A DNA stretch of 64,000 nucleotides from Hoplostethus atlanticus (taxonomy: Eukaryota; Chordata; Actinopteri; Trachichthyiformes; Trachichthyidae), in the NCBI GenBank assembly GCA_034670405.1, contig JAXDDX010000039.1, positions 3,624,001 through 3,688,000 of the forward strand. Direction: 5' to 3'. The translations under genes and the position numbers were made by a program. The notes beneath the pieces are model-generated. The model worked only from the letters and a program-made list of their open reading frames with translations, was not told the DNA's origin and made no database searches. Shown here piece by piece: positions 31,569 through 43,330 of the stretch; the first letter of the stretch is position 1, and each line of letters begins with the position of its first letter.

Positions 31569-33123
31569 TCACTGCCCTTTCACAGCAGGCCCAGTGCTTG
31601 ACATGGTGACATTTTGTGGATGATTTCTTATGCTCACTTTACACAACAGGTACCTTTTCAGATATGTCCTGAAGGTCTTGTCTCGTAGGCCGTAGACAAT
31701 GGGACTAACAAACCGTGGCAAGATCTGAACAATGACATAGCAGGTGAAGCGTGTTGCCAGGTGCTGCTTGGGGAAGAAGTACAGGAGACTGTTTTCTAAC
31801 ATGGGCTGCACGTAAGTGAGCATACATAACAGCAGCTGAAAACCATGGAGGAGGATAGTGTTCCTGGCTTTCTTAACATCTGCAGTAGCCTCCTTGGCAG
31901 CAAACAGAATCCTGAAGTAAGTGTAGAAGAGGGTGAGCCAAACCAAGACAAGAAAAACTATATGGGATGCATCCCTCTTCTTAAGGCTGTAGGTGCTTCT
32001 GAACACGTAATCCCTGGTACAGAACACTCTGGAATGGAAGAACTGCAGAGGTTCTGTGGCCAGGAGGATGAACACATCTGGTAGGATAGAGACCGCACTT
32101 GTCACCCAGATCAAACCAATCAGTATATAGGTTTTCTTGACAGTACTGATCTGGCCATGGCGGAGGGGGATGCAGATTGCAATGTAGCACTCAACTGCCA
32201 TACCAGCCAAATTTAGTGGTGTGTTGAGGGTAGTGAGGATGGTAATAATGAGCAGGAAAATGCAGAATGACACATTGATGGTGTACAGGGCATAGCTGAT
32301 GACGTGGAGAAAGCCTGAGAGGGCCAGCTGCATTATATCATTCATCACCAGGTGGATGAACAGAATGTAACGAGGGTTCACATTGAAGATCTGGAGGATA
32401 AGGTTGGTGAAGACAATAGAATCAAAAGGAATATAACTGAATGAACCCTACAATTTGAAGAAATGCTTTTTGAATCTGGGACCCAAATCAAGTAAATTTA
32501 TGAGTCAACGGTTAGGATCCCTTGTACTACTCAACTATTAGACTAACTCACCCCTGACAAAATTTGCAGTCTCATCCTATTGTAGTTGGGGCCATATAGA
32601 GCACAAGTCTTTTACATATATTTTGTTCAGCTTTCTAGTCTCACTATTTCATAGCAGTCCTTTATTTCAAATACTCCTTGTGTCCTTCATAACCCCTGCT
32701 CTGATATATTGAAATGGGGAACAGGTTTTCCCATACCACAGTCTAGGAAACATGAGTGTATTAAAAAAATCTATATATATTTTTCCCTCATTTGAAAATT
32801 AATCTGTTTAAATTCTTTATCATAAAGTATATCAAGAGAATGTAAAGTGGTTTCAAATTTTTTGTGTTAGAATATCCCTGTGGTATTATTTCATAGTCCC
32901 CTGTATATCTCACTTTTCTTTCTTAAAGAGAAAGATAAATAGTAGATTTCTGACCTGGTGTTTTCTGAAGGTGTGGACCAGGGTACCATTGATGTAGTTA
33001 ATGGAGATGCAGAGAGCCACGACAATCACATTCTTGGTTACAGCTGTGGTGAAAGTGTCCCGGTAATTCTCAAGTAAAGTCACATTACCACCAACAGATG
33101 AAAAATGGCAGGATCCTCCAAAT
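31569..33123 (-). CDS. Gene B: odorant receptor 131-2-like, no start codon found
   Basis: The long coding exon is 31569-32390 (273 codons plus stop) and the upstream exon is 32955-33123, separated by a 564-bp intron with GT and AG ends and phase-0 joining. TM2 to TM7 are open and show the family motifs (FIHLVMNDIMQL, MAVECYIAICIPLRHG, KARNTILLHGFQLLLC, PIVYGLRDKTF). The upstream exon encodes the usual N-glycosylation sites and TM1 (TKNVIVVALCISINYING). Where genes A, C and D have the start ATG, gene B has TGC; aligned with gene D, about 11 nt are missing. Upstream in frame there is a stop before any ATG, also after splicing to the 5' exon at 34372. So B is either a recent pseudogene or starts in a way I cannot see. 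An AATAAA (31536-31541) follows the stop. Gene F is its near-twin. Confidence 0.85.
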
Positions 33124-34369
33124 CTGTTGCAACATTGAGAGAGAAATACTCATAGATTATGTAGTGTCCTCCAAAATATCTACTTTGAAAAAGATTTACC
33201 AAAGAATTCTAGAAATAAGCTAAATTCTGTGGTCAGAAACTTTGACTGTAACATATCAAACTATAAGACTGACTTTATATAGTACAGTTAGTAAATCTTG
33301 TTATGCATTCAATAAATCATCTAAAGTTAAAGCTAATTTAACATTTTTACTTTTCAGTTTCCTGTCTCCTTAATGCATATTTTCTGACTCTGCCCTAGCC
33401 TGTACAACTTCAAGCTGTAAAGATTTCAAACGTTGCCTGGTATTTCGGGGCAGATGGTACAGCCTGACACAATGTTGGTTTTGTTCAGGCAGACGATTGT
33501 CGCTTTAGAGGAGCCACCTCAATTATAGCAGCTGAAGTCGATAAAGTTATGCTGATCAGGGATGAGGACTTCATTGATCTTGCAGGGGCTAAGCACTCAT
33601 TTCCCCCTCAACTCTTTGTAATACAAAAGAAACATGACACCAAGAACTGTTACATGGCAAACTGCATTTTATCTACTTTTTATAGTTCAATTTGTGAAAT
33701 ACATACATTTTGTTTTTGCATGTATGGTAAGGGTTACATCATTTGAATGCAATGCCCTCTGCCCTCTGTTTTTATGTGTTGTTACCGACCAAAAAGCCAA
33801 TAAATATACTTACCTACTTTAAAACCTACTTTGCAGCAGTTTAGGTAGTTTTGTAGCAAAGTGCGGTCATGATATTGATTCACTATTCTTGTATTCATGT
33901 TTATGGGATCAATAATCTGTTAATCAAGAATCAAGAACCAGCAACACAAGCAGTCACTGGGTCGATTTGAATGAAAGCCACTCATCACTGAGCACAATTT
34001 CCTTACATTGCAAGTACCTAATTGGCCTTCAGATTACTGAATAATACAGAAAAATAAATGAAACTACGATGCTAATATCTACATAAATGGGGCTACACTA
34101 TAGTGGAGTAGAAATGGTAAAAGATAAATACTTAAACAATACAGCAAACACACCACGCTCCTCCATTACACTGGAGCCCCATCTTTGCTCAATATGACAA
34201 AGGCAAATCAGCAATTACTGTAGATAATAAATCTAAATCAAAGAAAGAAGTAAAAGAAAAATAACTCAATATTGCACATAATGAAGTCATATACCGTTAC
34301 CATATACCATAACCATGCCAAATGCAGTACAATAACAATAACAACAGTAAGCATATGTAGATATTACAT
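33124..34369 (-). other. 5' intron of gene B
   Basis: AT-rich interval between the TTGCAACAG acceptor and the presumed donor at 34371. A stretch ending CCAATAAATATACTTACCTA near 33799 may be a LINE-like tail, but this is weak. No gene was found. Confidence 0.4.
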
Positions 34370-34432
34370 ACCCAAGATGTCAGGTATCTCCAACCTGATA
34401 TGGGTGTGATGTCCATGTGATGAGTTTATATA
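34370..34432 (-). promoter_or_regulatory. Gene B TATA box and presumed 5' exon
   Basis: On the minus strand TATATAAA (34425-34432) is followed about 30 nt later by a short non-coding exon ending at 34372 with the donor TTGG|GTATGT. The layout matches the promoters of genes A, C and E. The exon holds an ATG in a different frame that reaches a stop in the coding exon, so it would be an upstream ORF rather than the receptor start. Confidence 0.5.
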
Positions 34433-34544
34433 GACAAGTTTTTTCGGCCACTTCCGTTCAAGTGTAAGCACCAGAGATTTTGCCTAAAGTTAATGTCAAA
34501 GCAACTGCAATGGGAACATTCATCGACTTTCCTGATAAGGGAAG

Positions 34545-35560
34545 TGTTACGATCGTGTACAGGACCCAAGTGCAAACCACAGACAGAGACGAAGATAGGG
34601 ACAAAAACAGGTTTACTAGGGAACAGTACAGAGGGTGGCAAGGTAGGGATGGCAAGGGGAGGATGGGCTGGTGCAGGAGCGGGGTGAGCAGAGATGGGAG
34701 ACAGGCAGACAGGACGACAGGCAGGGAACCAGGAGACAGACAGGCAGGCAGGGTAGACAGGCGGTGGTGGGTCGACAGGCGGGGAGTCAGGGAAGGGGAC
34801 TGGATCTGGATACAGGACAACAGGGTTAGTAAAGGCATAGGATGAACTTTTAGAAATATCTGCAAAACGGCCGAGAACGAGACTGACGGGGCAGTACAAA
34901 CAACAATCTGGCGATGAGTGGATGGAAAGCCGGGGTTCTTATACTGGTGGTGATGAGTTGATACACACACATACACACACAGACAGAGACAGACAGGTAG
35001 AGAGACTGCTAGGAGGCAGAAGTGGAGGGCGTGACAGTACCCCCCCCTCTACAGACGCTACCTGGCGTACGCCTGGTGCCAGTTGGGTGCTGACGGTTGA
35101 ACTCCCAGATCAGGGACGGGTCCAGGATCTGGGCCCGAGGGATCCACGACCGCTCCTCAGGACCGTAACCCTCCCAGTCAACCAGGTACTGGTACCCCCG
35201 ACCACGGCGGCGCACGTCCAGAAGTCGCCGGATGGTGTAGTCAGGGTGGTTGTCGATCATTCTGGGAGGTGGGGGGTCAGGAGCCGGGGGGGACAGGGGG
35301 CTGGAGGAGACAGGCTTAATTTGGGAGACATGAAATGTGGGGTGAACACGAAGGGAGGGAGGGAGTTTCAGGCGGACAGCACAGGGGTTGACTATGGCCT
35401 CTATCTCGTAGGGCCCAACAAAACGGGGAGCCAGCTTTTTAGAATCCACTTTCAACGGTAGATCCTTTGCCAGGAGCCATACCTGTTGCCCAGGAGTGTA
35501 GATGGGAGCTGGGGCGCGGCGGAAGGTGCTGTGTCTATCCCACACCCAGACACAGTACAC
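34545..35560 (-). mobile_element. Gypsy chromovirus relic: integrase end, chromodomain and 3' LTR
   Basis: In minus-strand sense, about 35160-35560 encodes the C-terminal end of an integrase ([38 protein letters not shown]) followed by a chromodomain ([17 protein letters not shown]). A polypurine tract follows (about 35038-35050), then a 492-bp LTR (34545-35036) beginning TGTCACGCCC and ending CGTAACA. The 5' part of the element is absent. The chromodomain, which in these families binds modified histones to guide integration, places it among the chromoviruses. Confidence 0.85.
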
Positions 35561-35566
35561 ACCTGG

Positions 35567-35957
35567 GAAGATAATATGATGAAATGGCCAAATATAACGT
35601 ATGGCAAAATATGTTCATACTTCGTGGAATCGATGGCGGTAACGTTAGATGGTAACGCGATGGAAAATCTGAAACGCTCAGAGGCATATCAGTATCTCCA
35701 CAGCAACAAAGTTGGTTGTGTACTAACCTATAAACACGACAGGTTTGTGTATTTGAAATCTAGTGTTGAACCAAGACAGTGTCTTAAAAACAGCTTAAAT
35801 ATGGCTAAATATCACAGTGTTGTTAAGTCAACATGAATTAGCTGTACAGCTATTTCTTCATGCCTCCCCGAACCGATTTTAGATACAACAAGGTTAATTT
35901 TATAACTGCAACAGGTCTGAGGCGCAGGTTCACTGGAACACATTTAATGCACTGTTA

Positions 35958-35994
<37 letters not shown>

Positions 35995-36430
35995 TATTAC
36001 ATTCATAGCCTGTTTATTACATCAATCCAATAAAAAGTGATGTGAATCACATTGGTTGTAATCAATTACTTCAATTGGATCACGTAAACACCTTATTCAG
36101 AGTATTCCAAAGGTAGATAAATAAATCTTTAAATTATTTATCGGTGGTTTCTTCAAATTTAAAGTCTTCAGCCACATCCGCGATTGCAAATTTGTCGTCG
36201 TTTTTTTTGTGAAACGAAAACAGTGGAGTGCAGGGACATTGCCGTTTGTGGCGGGCCGATGCTCAAAACACTCATTCAAGCATTTCCGTGTATTAGGACA
36301 GCCACGCACCGCATAATGTGTCCCCGAACCCATTTTAGATACAAGGTTAATATAGGTAGCGTGTGTCTGACGTCCTTGTAGTTTATAACCGGAAGTTCTG
36401 TGCCCACTGAACACAAAAAATGAAACAATG
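35567..36430. mobile_element. DNA-transposon relic with THAP-like and SWIM/YqaJ-type fragments
   Basis: On the plus strand (35567-35836) a fragment reads [17 protein letters not shown] and SEAYQYLHSNKVGCVLTYKH, like the N-terminal region of repeated fish proteins that carry SWIM and YqaJ-type domains. On the minus strand (36097-36375) a fragment with C-x-C-type spacing and a LHCFRFTK...RMWLKTLNLK pattern resembles a THAP zinc finger. The two read divergently. Both are partial. No termini were identified, so the family is unresolved. An ATT microsatellite lies at about 35955-35995. Confidence 0.45.
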
Positions 36431-36583
36431 GCGGCGCCCTAGGTCAGAGCTAAAACACTTGTCTATAGGTTCATAGATGACATCAGGTGGCGTGATGTCA
36501 GTTGCCGTGGTGTCATAAACATGCAACTGTCCAAAATCCCACACACACAACTCACTATAAGCTCTACACCTATGGTAACTGAA
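36431..36583. other. Unassigned short spacer
   Basis: Nothing recognised between the transposon relic and the inverted repeat that follows. Confidence 0.35.
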
Positions 36584-36910
36584 CTAATGTGTGAATCATA
36601 GGCAGTCAAGCTGCATCATTACACATGGTGAACATGGTGACAGTCGCAATAAATAATAAAATAAAAGACAGGGAGAAGAAACTTAAAAAATTCTGTATAA
36701 TATTTTTAAACCAGCCTGGCATATAATTATCATCTTTCTGCCTCTGATCATATTGAAATGGTTTGTTGGGTCACAACCTATAGGAGATATGGAGTATGTG
36801 ATTGTGAGACATAGAAGGTGATACCAGGAGCACAGATACAGGCGGCAGATACTGTGCGCTATAAGTGAAGCTACTCTTTAATTCATGTTGTGTACATATA
36901 CATGGCAAAT
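36584..36910 (-). repeat. Dispersed repeat, inverted relative to 46020-46420
   Basis: Contains CATATGG-free, non-coding sequence including GGTGATACCAGGAGCACAGA and ATAGGAGATATGGAGTATGT, which recur as reverse complement in the gene D intron. About 330 bp, moderately diverged. No termini or coding capacity; perhaps an old transposon shared by both sites. Confidence 0.65.
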
Positions 36911-36983
36911 AATCAAATCTGACATTTAAATAATTCACATATGTCCATCCTCTTCCCAAGCCAATTTTACATCATCATCCCTA

Positions 36984-37315
36984 ATGCCGAATTCAGACTA
37001 GGTGATTCTAGCCTGTTTTTTTGTTTCGCAGACAGTTTATGGAGCTCGCCGATAAAAGTCCCAGATCACTGGCAAATCAGCACTCACTCCCGTGAGCGAC
37101 GATTGCTATGTGTGAACTGTTCCAAACTGTTGAAATGAAGACACAAACCGAGAGACTCACCGGTGCGTCAAAGATGCCTGGGAGATATCTAGCAGGCTAA
37201 ATATCTGGACCTGGCGGGAAGTCCAAATTCTATAGCCTTAAAAGTGTTGTGCTACAGTCGGCGAGTCTGCGAGTACAAAATCAGGGCTACAGTTGTGCAG
37301 TCTGAACTCGGCATA
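36984..37315. mobile_element. Short TIR element (MITE)
   Basis: Left end TGCCGAATTCAGACTAGGTG and right end the complement of TGCCGAGTTCAGACTGCACA form terminal inverted repeats about 330 bp apart. Non-coding. The superfamily cannot be decided from the ends alone. Confidence 0.6.
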
Positions 37316-37597
37316 TGAGAGGGAGCAGTGGGAGGCTGACTCTGCTATACTATGATATATTGTATTTATACATCTCTCTAAAAGCAAAAACACACTATCT
37401 AGTGAGATATTTAATATCCATTTTACAACGCTTGCCAGGATTCACACAATATGTTTTTTGATTTTTTTTAATAATCTACAGTTGGGAGATGTTTGAAAAA
37501 ATGAGGCCACAAATCAAAATGTTGCTGTTATTTTAGAGACATAAAGTTGTAAATATGTATTATTGCATCCAATGTTCTACTATATTTGTATATTGCA

Positions 37598-38345
37598 TTA
37601 TTATATCATCATCGTCATCATCATCTTCATCCGCTTATCCGGGGTCGGGTCGCGGAGGCAACAGTTCCAGCAGAGAGCCCCAGACTTCCCTTTCCCTGGC
37701 CACATCCGCCAGCTCTGCCCTGGGGATCCCAAGACGTTCCAAGGCCAATGCGTAGATGTAATCACGCCACCTGGTCCTTGGTCTGCCCCGGGGCCTCCTC
37801 CCCGTTGGACATGCCTGGAACACCTCTCTAGGGAGGCGCCCAGCAGGCATCCTGACCAGATGCCCGAACCACCTCAACTGACTCCTTTCGACGCAAAGGA
37901 GCAGCGGCTCTACACTGAGTCTCTCCCGGATGACTGAACTTCTCACCTTATCTCTAAGGGAGACGCCAGCCACCCTCCTGAGGAAACTCATTTCAGCCGC
38001 TTGTATCCTGGATCTCGTTCTTTCGGTCATGACCCATCCCTCATGACCATAGGTTAGGGTCGGGACAAAGATTGACCGGTAGATCGAGAGCTTCGCCTTC
38101 TGGCTCAGCTCTCTCTTCGTCACGACAGTGCGGTAGAGTGACCTCAAAACTGCTCCTGCCGCTCCGATTCTCCGGCCAATCTCCCGCTCTATAGTCCCCT
38201 CACTCGTGAACAAGACCCCCAGATACTTAAACTCCTTCACTTGGGGTAAGGGCTCATTCCCTACCCGGAGTGGGCAGTCCACCGGTTTCCTGCTGAGAAC
38301 CATGGCCTCAGACTTGGAGGTGCTGATCCTCATCCCATGCATTAT
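37598..38345 (-). mobile_element. RTE-clade (Rex3-like) LINE, 5'-truncated
   Basis: A 234-codon minus-strand frame (stop at 37635) encodes the C-terminal part of a LINE reverse transcriptase: STSKSEAMVLSRKPVDCPL, VKEFKYLGVLFTSEG, AEMSFLRRVAGVSLRD, QLRWFGHLVRM, GRRPRGRPRTRWRDYI. The 3' end runs CCCCGGATAAGCGGATGAAG into GATGAT-type repeats, the tail style of Rex3/RTE LINEs in fish. The polymerase core lies upstream and is absent because of 5' truncation near 38345. The frame is unbroken, so insertion is fairly recent. Confidence 0.8.
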
Positions 38346-38411
38346 TATAATAAGAGATAAAATAGAAGTGATAATAATTTCAACATCAATAATGTGTTTT
38401 CCATCGTTTTA

Positions 38412-39401
38412 CAGTTTTTTTCGATTGCTTTGACTGAATTTGCACAACAGATTTTCAATGTGCAAAACTCTAAATGCAAAGTGCCAAACTGACTTTCAAA
38501 TTACTCTAAGACACTACATCCTATGCTGACATACAAAGTGCAAAACTCTAAATCTATGCTCCATCCTCAGAATACAGCCACCTAACATTACAACAATGTT
38601 CAAATGCTTATTACTACAAACGCAGGTCATTAAATCAGTTATTCAGGTGTTTGTAGTCATGTCTCATTACTTCCAGCAACCTTGCCCAGGTTAGTAGCAT
38701 TGCAACACAATTGATAATCTCTTCACCACTACATAAAAGGTTGCTTAGAAACCTGAATGGCAGTTTCTGACAACATGGAGCAGGCCAATGAGACTGATTC
38801 TGTGGCCAAATGCAGCAGAGAGGCAAAATGCTGCTTAAGCACTGAAATGCATTTGTTTTGTTTTTTGTTACTATAATTTTTGCTTTTACTGTTGTTTTTG
38901 CTTTTACTGTTGTTTTTGTTTTTACTGTAAAATTCAGTTGAGTTTACTGCATTACTGTATGATTTCTTTCATATACAGTAATCTACTGTAATCTAATATT
39001 TTGTTTGTCTTACATAAAAACACAAGCCATATATATATATACCTCAGTCTATCACAAAAGATCACAGGGGATGCTTGCTGTACTTCATTTGAAGTACTTA
39101 TGAGGAAATGACCCTTGCATAGTCTTTTTTGATGACAATTATTTAGTGTTTGACAGCATTATTTGATAATGGCCATTGTATTTGAAAATGCACCAATGAT
39201 TAAACTTCACCGATGAACATATCCAATGTTCTGGTGCTATGATAAACTTTTGCATATAATATTCTCTCATTTGACACCGGTATTTATATTTTGCATGCTA
39301 TTAGATTTTGAACCCAAAATGAGCAGTATAGCATTCTGTGTTAAGAGTTTTGCACATTGAAACTCTGTGCAAATTGAGTAAAAGCAATCGAAAAAAAACT
39401 G
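38412..39401. mobile_element. Tc1/mariner-type non-autonomous element with TA target
   Basis: Terminal inverted repeats begin CAGTTTTTTTCGATTGCTTT at both ends, and the repeat continues for over 60 bp with TTTGCACA and CAATGTGCAAAACTCT blocks. TA flanks both sides (38410-38411 and 39402-39403). The 990-bp interior has no transposase frame I recognise. A TA dinucleotide target is typical of the Tc1/mariner group. Confidence 0.8.
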
Positions 39402-39526
39402 TAACAAATAATAGAGCAATTTAAAAAAAGTCTTTGGCTTGTTGCAATCTAAACCTTTTATAATATGTCAACAAAAACATCAATACTGTCAATATTTTAT
39501 TCACTTTTTTGTGTTTATAATGTTAT

Positions 39527-40595
39527 CTATCTGCTGCGCCCTTTCAGTGTAGTCTGTGGATTGGTGCTTGTACTCACTGTACAAAGCAAGTACCTTTTCA
39601 AGTACCTCCTGAATGTCTGGTCTCGTAGCCCGTAGACAATAGGACTGACAAACCTTGGAAGGATTTGGATGATGATATAACAAGCAAAGAGTGAGTCTGA
39701 ATAATTTTTAGGGAACCATTCCAACAGAGCTTTTTTTAACACAGGGCCTATATAGGTTAGCATGCACAACAGTAGCTGAAAGCCATGAAGCAGGATAGTA
39801 TTCCTGGCCTTCTTAGCATCTCCATCAGCTGCTTTAGCAACAAAGATGATCTTGAAGTAAGTATAGAGGAGAGTGAGCCAAACTATAATTAGGAAAATGA
39901 TGTAGGAGACATTCCTCTTCTTTATGATTATGGGGTTTCGGAATATGTTATCGATTGCACAGAAGATTCTAGAATAAAATAATTCTCGAGGTTCTGTAGC
40001 TAACATTACAAACAGATCTGGTAGGATGGACATGGCAATCGTGGCCCAGATGAAACCAATCAGAATGTATGTTCTCTTGACTGTACAGAGCTCAGCGTAG
40101 CGGAGTGGTAAACAAATAGCGATATAGCACTCTACTGCCATGCCAGCTAAATTTAATGGAGTGTTCTTGGTGGTAAAGCCAGCAAGTACGACGAGGAGGC
40201 AACAGAAGGAGACATTAATTTTGTAGAAAATATAGCTGAAGATGAACAGGGTGATCGTCACAGTAAGCTGGATCATATCGTTGATCACCAGGTGGATGAA
40301 CAGGATGTAACGAGGATTCACATAAAATATCTGGAGGAGAGGAAAAGAAAGGAGAGGAGAGAAATTGATCACAGGGAAAGGAGCTTATCCATTTTTGTTT
40401 CTCCTTTCATACATCTTCACCATAATACAAAAGGCTTCTGACCTGGTGTTTGTTAAAGGTGTGGATCAGGGTACCATTGATGTAGTTGATGGTGAGGCCA
40501 AGAGCCAAAACAATCACATTCTTGGTCACAGCTGTGCTGAAATTGTCCCGATAACTCAGAGTAATCGACACATTATCATGAGATGAAAAATTCAT
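39527..40595 (-). CDS. Gene C: odorant receptor 131-2-like, 7TM receptor
   Basis: Two coding exons: 40443-40595 (51 codons from ATG) and 39527-40330 (267 codons plus stop), phase 0, with a 112-bp intron; about 318 residues. Motifs are as in gene A, its closest paralogue: FIHLVINDMIQL in TM2, MAVECYIAICLPLRYAE after TM3, KKARNTILLHGFQLLLC at TM6, PIVYGLRDQTF at TM7. I count about 21 residue differences from gene A across exon 2, and about nine cluster in the second extracellular loop, where ligand contacts and a conserved cysteine usually lie. The C-terminal tail is nine residues longer than in A (ends ...TLKGRSR). An AATAAA on the minus strand (39496-39501) lies about 26 nt past the stop. The promoter and 5' exon are at 41728-41799. 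Confidence 0.91.
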
Positions 40596-41427
40596 GACGA
40601 CGGTTTGAGGATGCTGCAAGCGTCTGTCACAAAGGACATGAATATCGACATGTTATGTGAAAGTTAGTTCTGCATATCAGATGGAACATTTTGATGAGAT
40701 CTATTTTGTGGCAAAAGTAATCTTGAAATGTGAAATTGAATTAGACAGTAGTGTAGAAGATTGTTTGTGTCAAAGATTTAAATTATACTGTACTGACAAG
40801 ACGATAAATGTACAAGTTAACACCAACATATCCACACTTATATATACAGTTTCATTCCAAAATACTATCCATTTTGGAAACATTTTGCGTTTTGCTTCAT
40901 CAGTCAACATTTCAAAACAGATGATTCTATCCTCAAAAGGTCTTAAGATGACACTAGTACAAAATATGCTTTACTTTCATGCCAGCCATCATTTACGTAA
41001 AGTAGGCATCACTTTTTCCAAATGATGTATACCTAATTTTAGAATGAAACTGTCTCAATGCCCACCAAAAAGCCTTCCCTTCCCCAAACTCCTCCAAATA
41101 ATTTAATTTTTAATAAATAATTTAATTAATTAATAATTTAATTTAAACTTTTTCCTGATCCACATACTACAAAAGAAGTGATCAATTCAACTAGACCAAC
41201 ATCAATATAAAGTGTATTCATGTGAAATAGTAAAGTGGAACAAAGAATTAGCTTTTCTGAACACAGTTATTTAAAATCTTAAACCTTCACAAGTTCATAA
41301 TAAGATCATCAAATCGTTGAATGGCTCAATAGATGAAATACATATTTTAAAATATGATATGGAATGAACTTATTTAACAATACATAAATACAGAATTATT
41401 ATCAGTTAATTTGTGTATTTCAGTAGA

Positions 41428-41930
41428 GATCAACACAATGTCTTTTACTCTTTGGTGGCTAAATCTATACCAACAATTTAAGTTGTTTACCATCTGCAAT
41501 AGCTGTTGCATGTGTAAAAGATTAGACCAAAATTAAAAGAATCAGAAAAAAAGAGTTTTACAGCGGCAATGGTGTGCTTAGATGTTTTATACACATACAG
41601 TTCATAAGTAATAAATTACTATATGATACAATATTGTTATTATTATTATTATTATTATTATTTTATTACATAACATAATATGACAATACTGCACTCATAC
41701 AGTGTGATAGCACATTAGGATATACTTACCTCAGAAAAGGCACTAAGGCACTGAGTCTAAGACATGATATGAGTCTGAAATCAATTTGAAGACTTTATAT
41801 AGAGTAAGTTGATACATGAGTCCTGGGATTCCAGGAAAGCCAATGGTTGATGTGCATGTTGCTGCCAGTCACTGTAGATGATGATGTCATCCAAATATTC
41901 AGAAGCATATGCCAGGAGCAGGCGGCAAAT
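41428..41930. repeat. Segment matching 1-420 and 23416-23840
   Basis: Begins GATCAACACAATGTC and keeps the promoter block and decayed Gypsy reverse-transcriptase remnant. It carries an extra TTA microsatellite at about 41636-41662. This is the most diverged of the three copies. Confidence 0.75.
41728..41799 (-). promoter_or_regulatory. Gene C TATA box, 5' exon and splice donor
   Basis: TATAAAGT (41792-41799, within TATATAAAGT) on the minus strand, then a non-coding exon ending at 41730 with the donor GAG|GTAAGT. Upstream, near 41820-41835, AATCCCAGGACT resembles an Olf/EBF site, but that is a weak match. The 5' exon is slightly longer than that of gene A because of a short internal duplication. 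Confidence 0.65.
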
Positions 41931-42149
41931 AGTGTTTTGTTACGGGCCAACGTGCAAGTTGTAGGCCTAGGTGCAGCAGGGAAATTGGGAGGCTGGGGAG
42001 GAATTGAACTAAGCCTATCTACCCCTATCTGTCTATGTTTTGTTTGAATACTTAGGTTATCTTTTAATTTGAGAATAAAATGAACATATTTTATGAAAAT
42101 ATTTGTTTGGTTTGATTTTAATATAAATCCATATCTCTTCAGTGAGCAA

Positions 42150-43330
42150 TGTTTAAATCCTGCTCCCAGGCTGATTTTGTTTTGTCCAAGGAAGGCGTAT
42201 GGTGTCTAAAATGTTCTTTACTGACAAGACAGGAAACGGATAGTGTTCTTTGGCGAAGCTGCAGGCCTGGAGGTATCTAAAGAAGTGTGCCTTCGATATA
42301 TTATGATCCTGTTGGAGAATTTCAAATGAAGCAAAAGTGGCATCTACAAATAGGTCGCTAAAAAGGATCAAACCATTCTTATGCCACATTTGAAATGCTG
42401 CATCAGTCTCGGAGGGAGGAAAAATATGGTTATGTGTCAGGGGCATATGGCGACATGTGCTATTGAAATTAAAGTGTTTTCTGAATTGATGCCAAATTCG
42501 GAGAGAGCTTTTTATCACAGGATTATTGACATGTTTAATAGTTCACCTGGGTAGTGGAGAACTCTGTATGGATATTGGACAGACCTTGAGATTAGAAAGG
42601 GTCTCCATAAGAGCCCAGGTGAGGCTACAATTATTTTCAAACATTGAGATCCAGTAAGTAAATTTAGCTATATTGGCTGACCAGTAATAAAACATAAAAT
42701 TAGGCAGTTCCAGTCCTCCTGTTGACCTAGGCATTTCCAAAAGGGCTCTTTTTGATTGTAGCTGTTCAAGTCTCGAAACATAGATTTAGGTAAAAAGAAA
42801 GGAATCATTTGAAACGGATACAAGAAATGAGGTAGCACTATCATTTTAATTGCGTTAACCCAGCCTGCCAAAGAAACCGGTAGTGATGACCATCTTACAA
42901 GATCCAGTTTTGTACGGTCTAATAGGTTTTTAAAGTTATGGCCATATAAATCATTGTAAGATCGCGTGACATTAATTCTCAAATAGTTAAATGACTGATG
43001 TTCCAGCTTAAACGGAAACTTATTGTAGTGATGCTATTTGATTAATAGGAAAAAGCAGACTTTTGGAATAATTTAATTTATAGCTTGAGAGTCTTCCAAA
43101 ATGTTGAAACATGTCTATAAGCCAAGGTAAGGAATCTACTGGGTTGGATATGTAGAGAAGGAGGTTGTCCGCATAAAGTGAAACTTTATGGGTAGAGCCC
43201 CCTCTCATGATGCCAGCTATCTTTTCATCTGCTCTAAGAGCTATAGCCAAGGGTTCAATAGCGATATTAGATAAATATGGAGATTTATACCTGTACTTAG
43301 AGGTGTTGACTTGAGATCGGATCACCCAAG
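42150..43330 (-). mobile_element. L1-clade LINE reverse-transcriptase relic
   Basis: The minus strand encodes, in order, PYLSNIAIEPLAIALRADEKIAG, HKVSLYADNLLLYISNP (the YADD active site reads YADN here), then LGINVTRSYNDLYGHNF-like sequence with WSSLPVSLAGWVNAIKMIVLP and FLYPFQMIPFFLPKSMF, then STGGLELPNFMFYYWSANI and the C-terminal region to about 42153. This order matches fish L1-clade LINEs. It is in at least three frames with an altered catalytic residue, so it is dead. Neither the endonuclease nor the 3' tail is seen. Confidence 0.8.

Noticed and set aside
34458-34976. A Pro/Ser-rich protein-coding gene on the minus strand
   Set aside because: The frame lies within the chromovirus LTR and neighbouring CA-rich repeat, and its composition reflects GGCAGGCAGG-type tracts.
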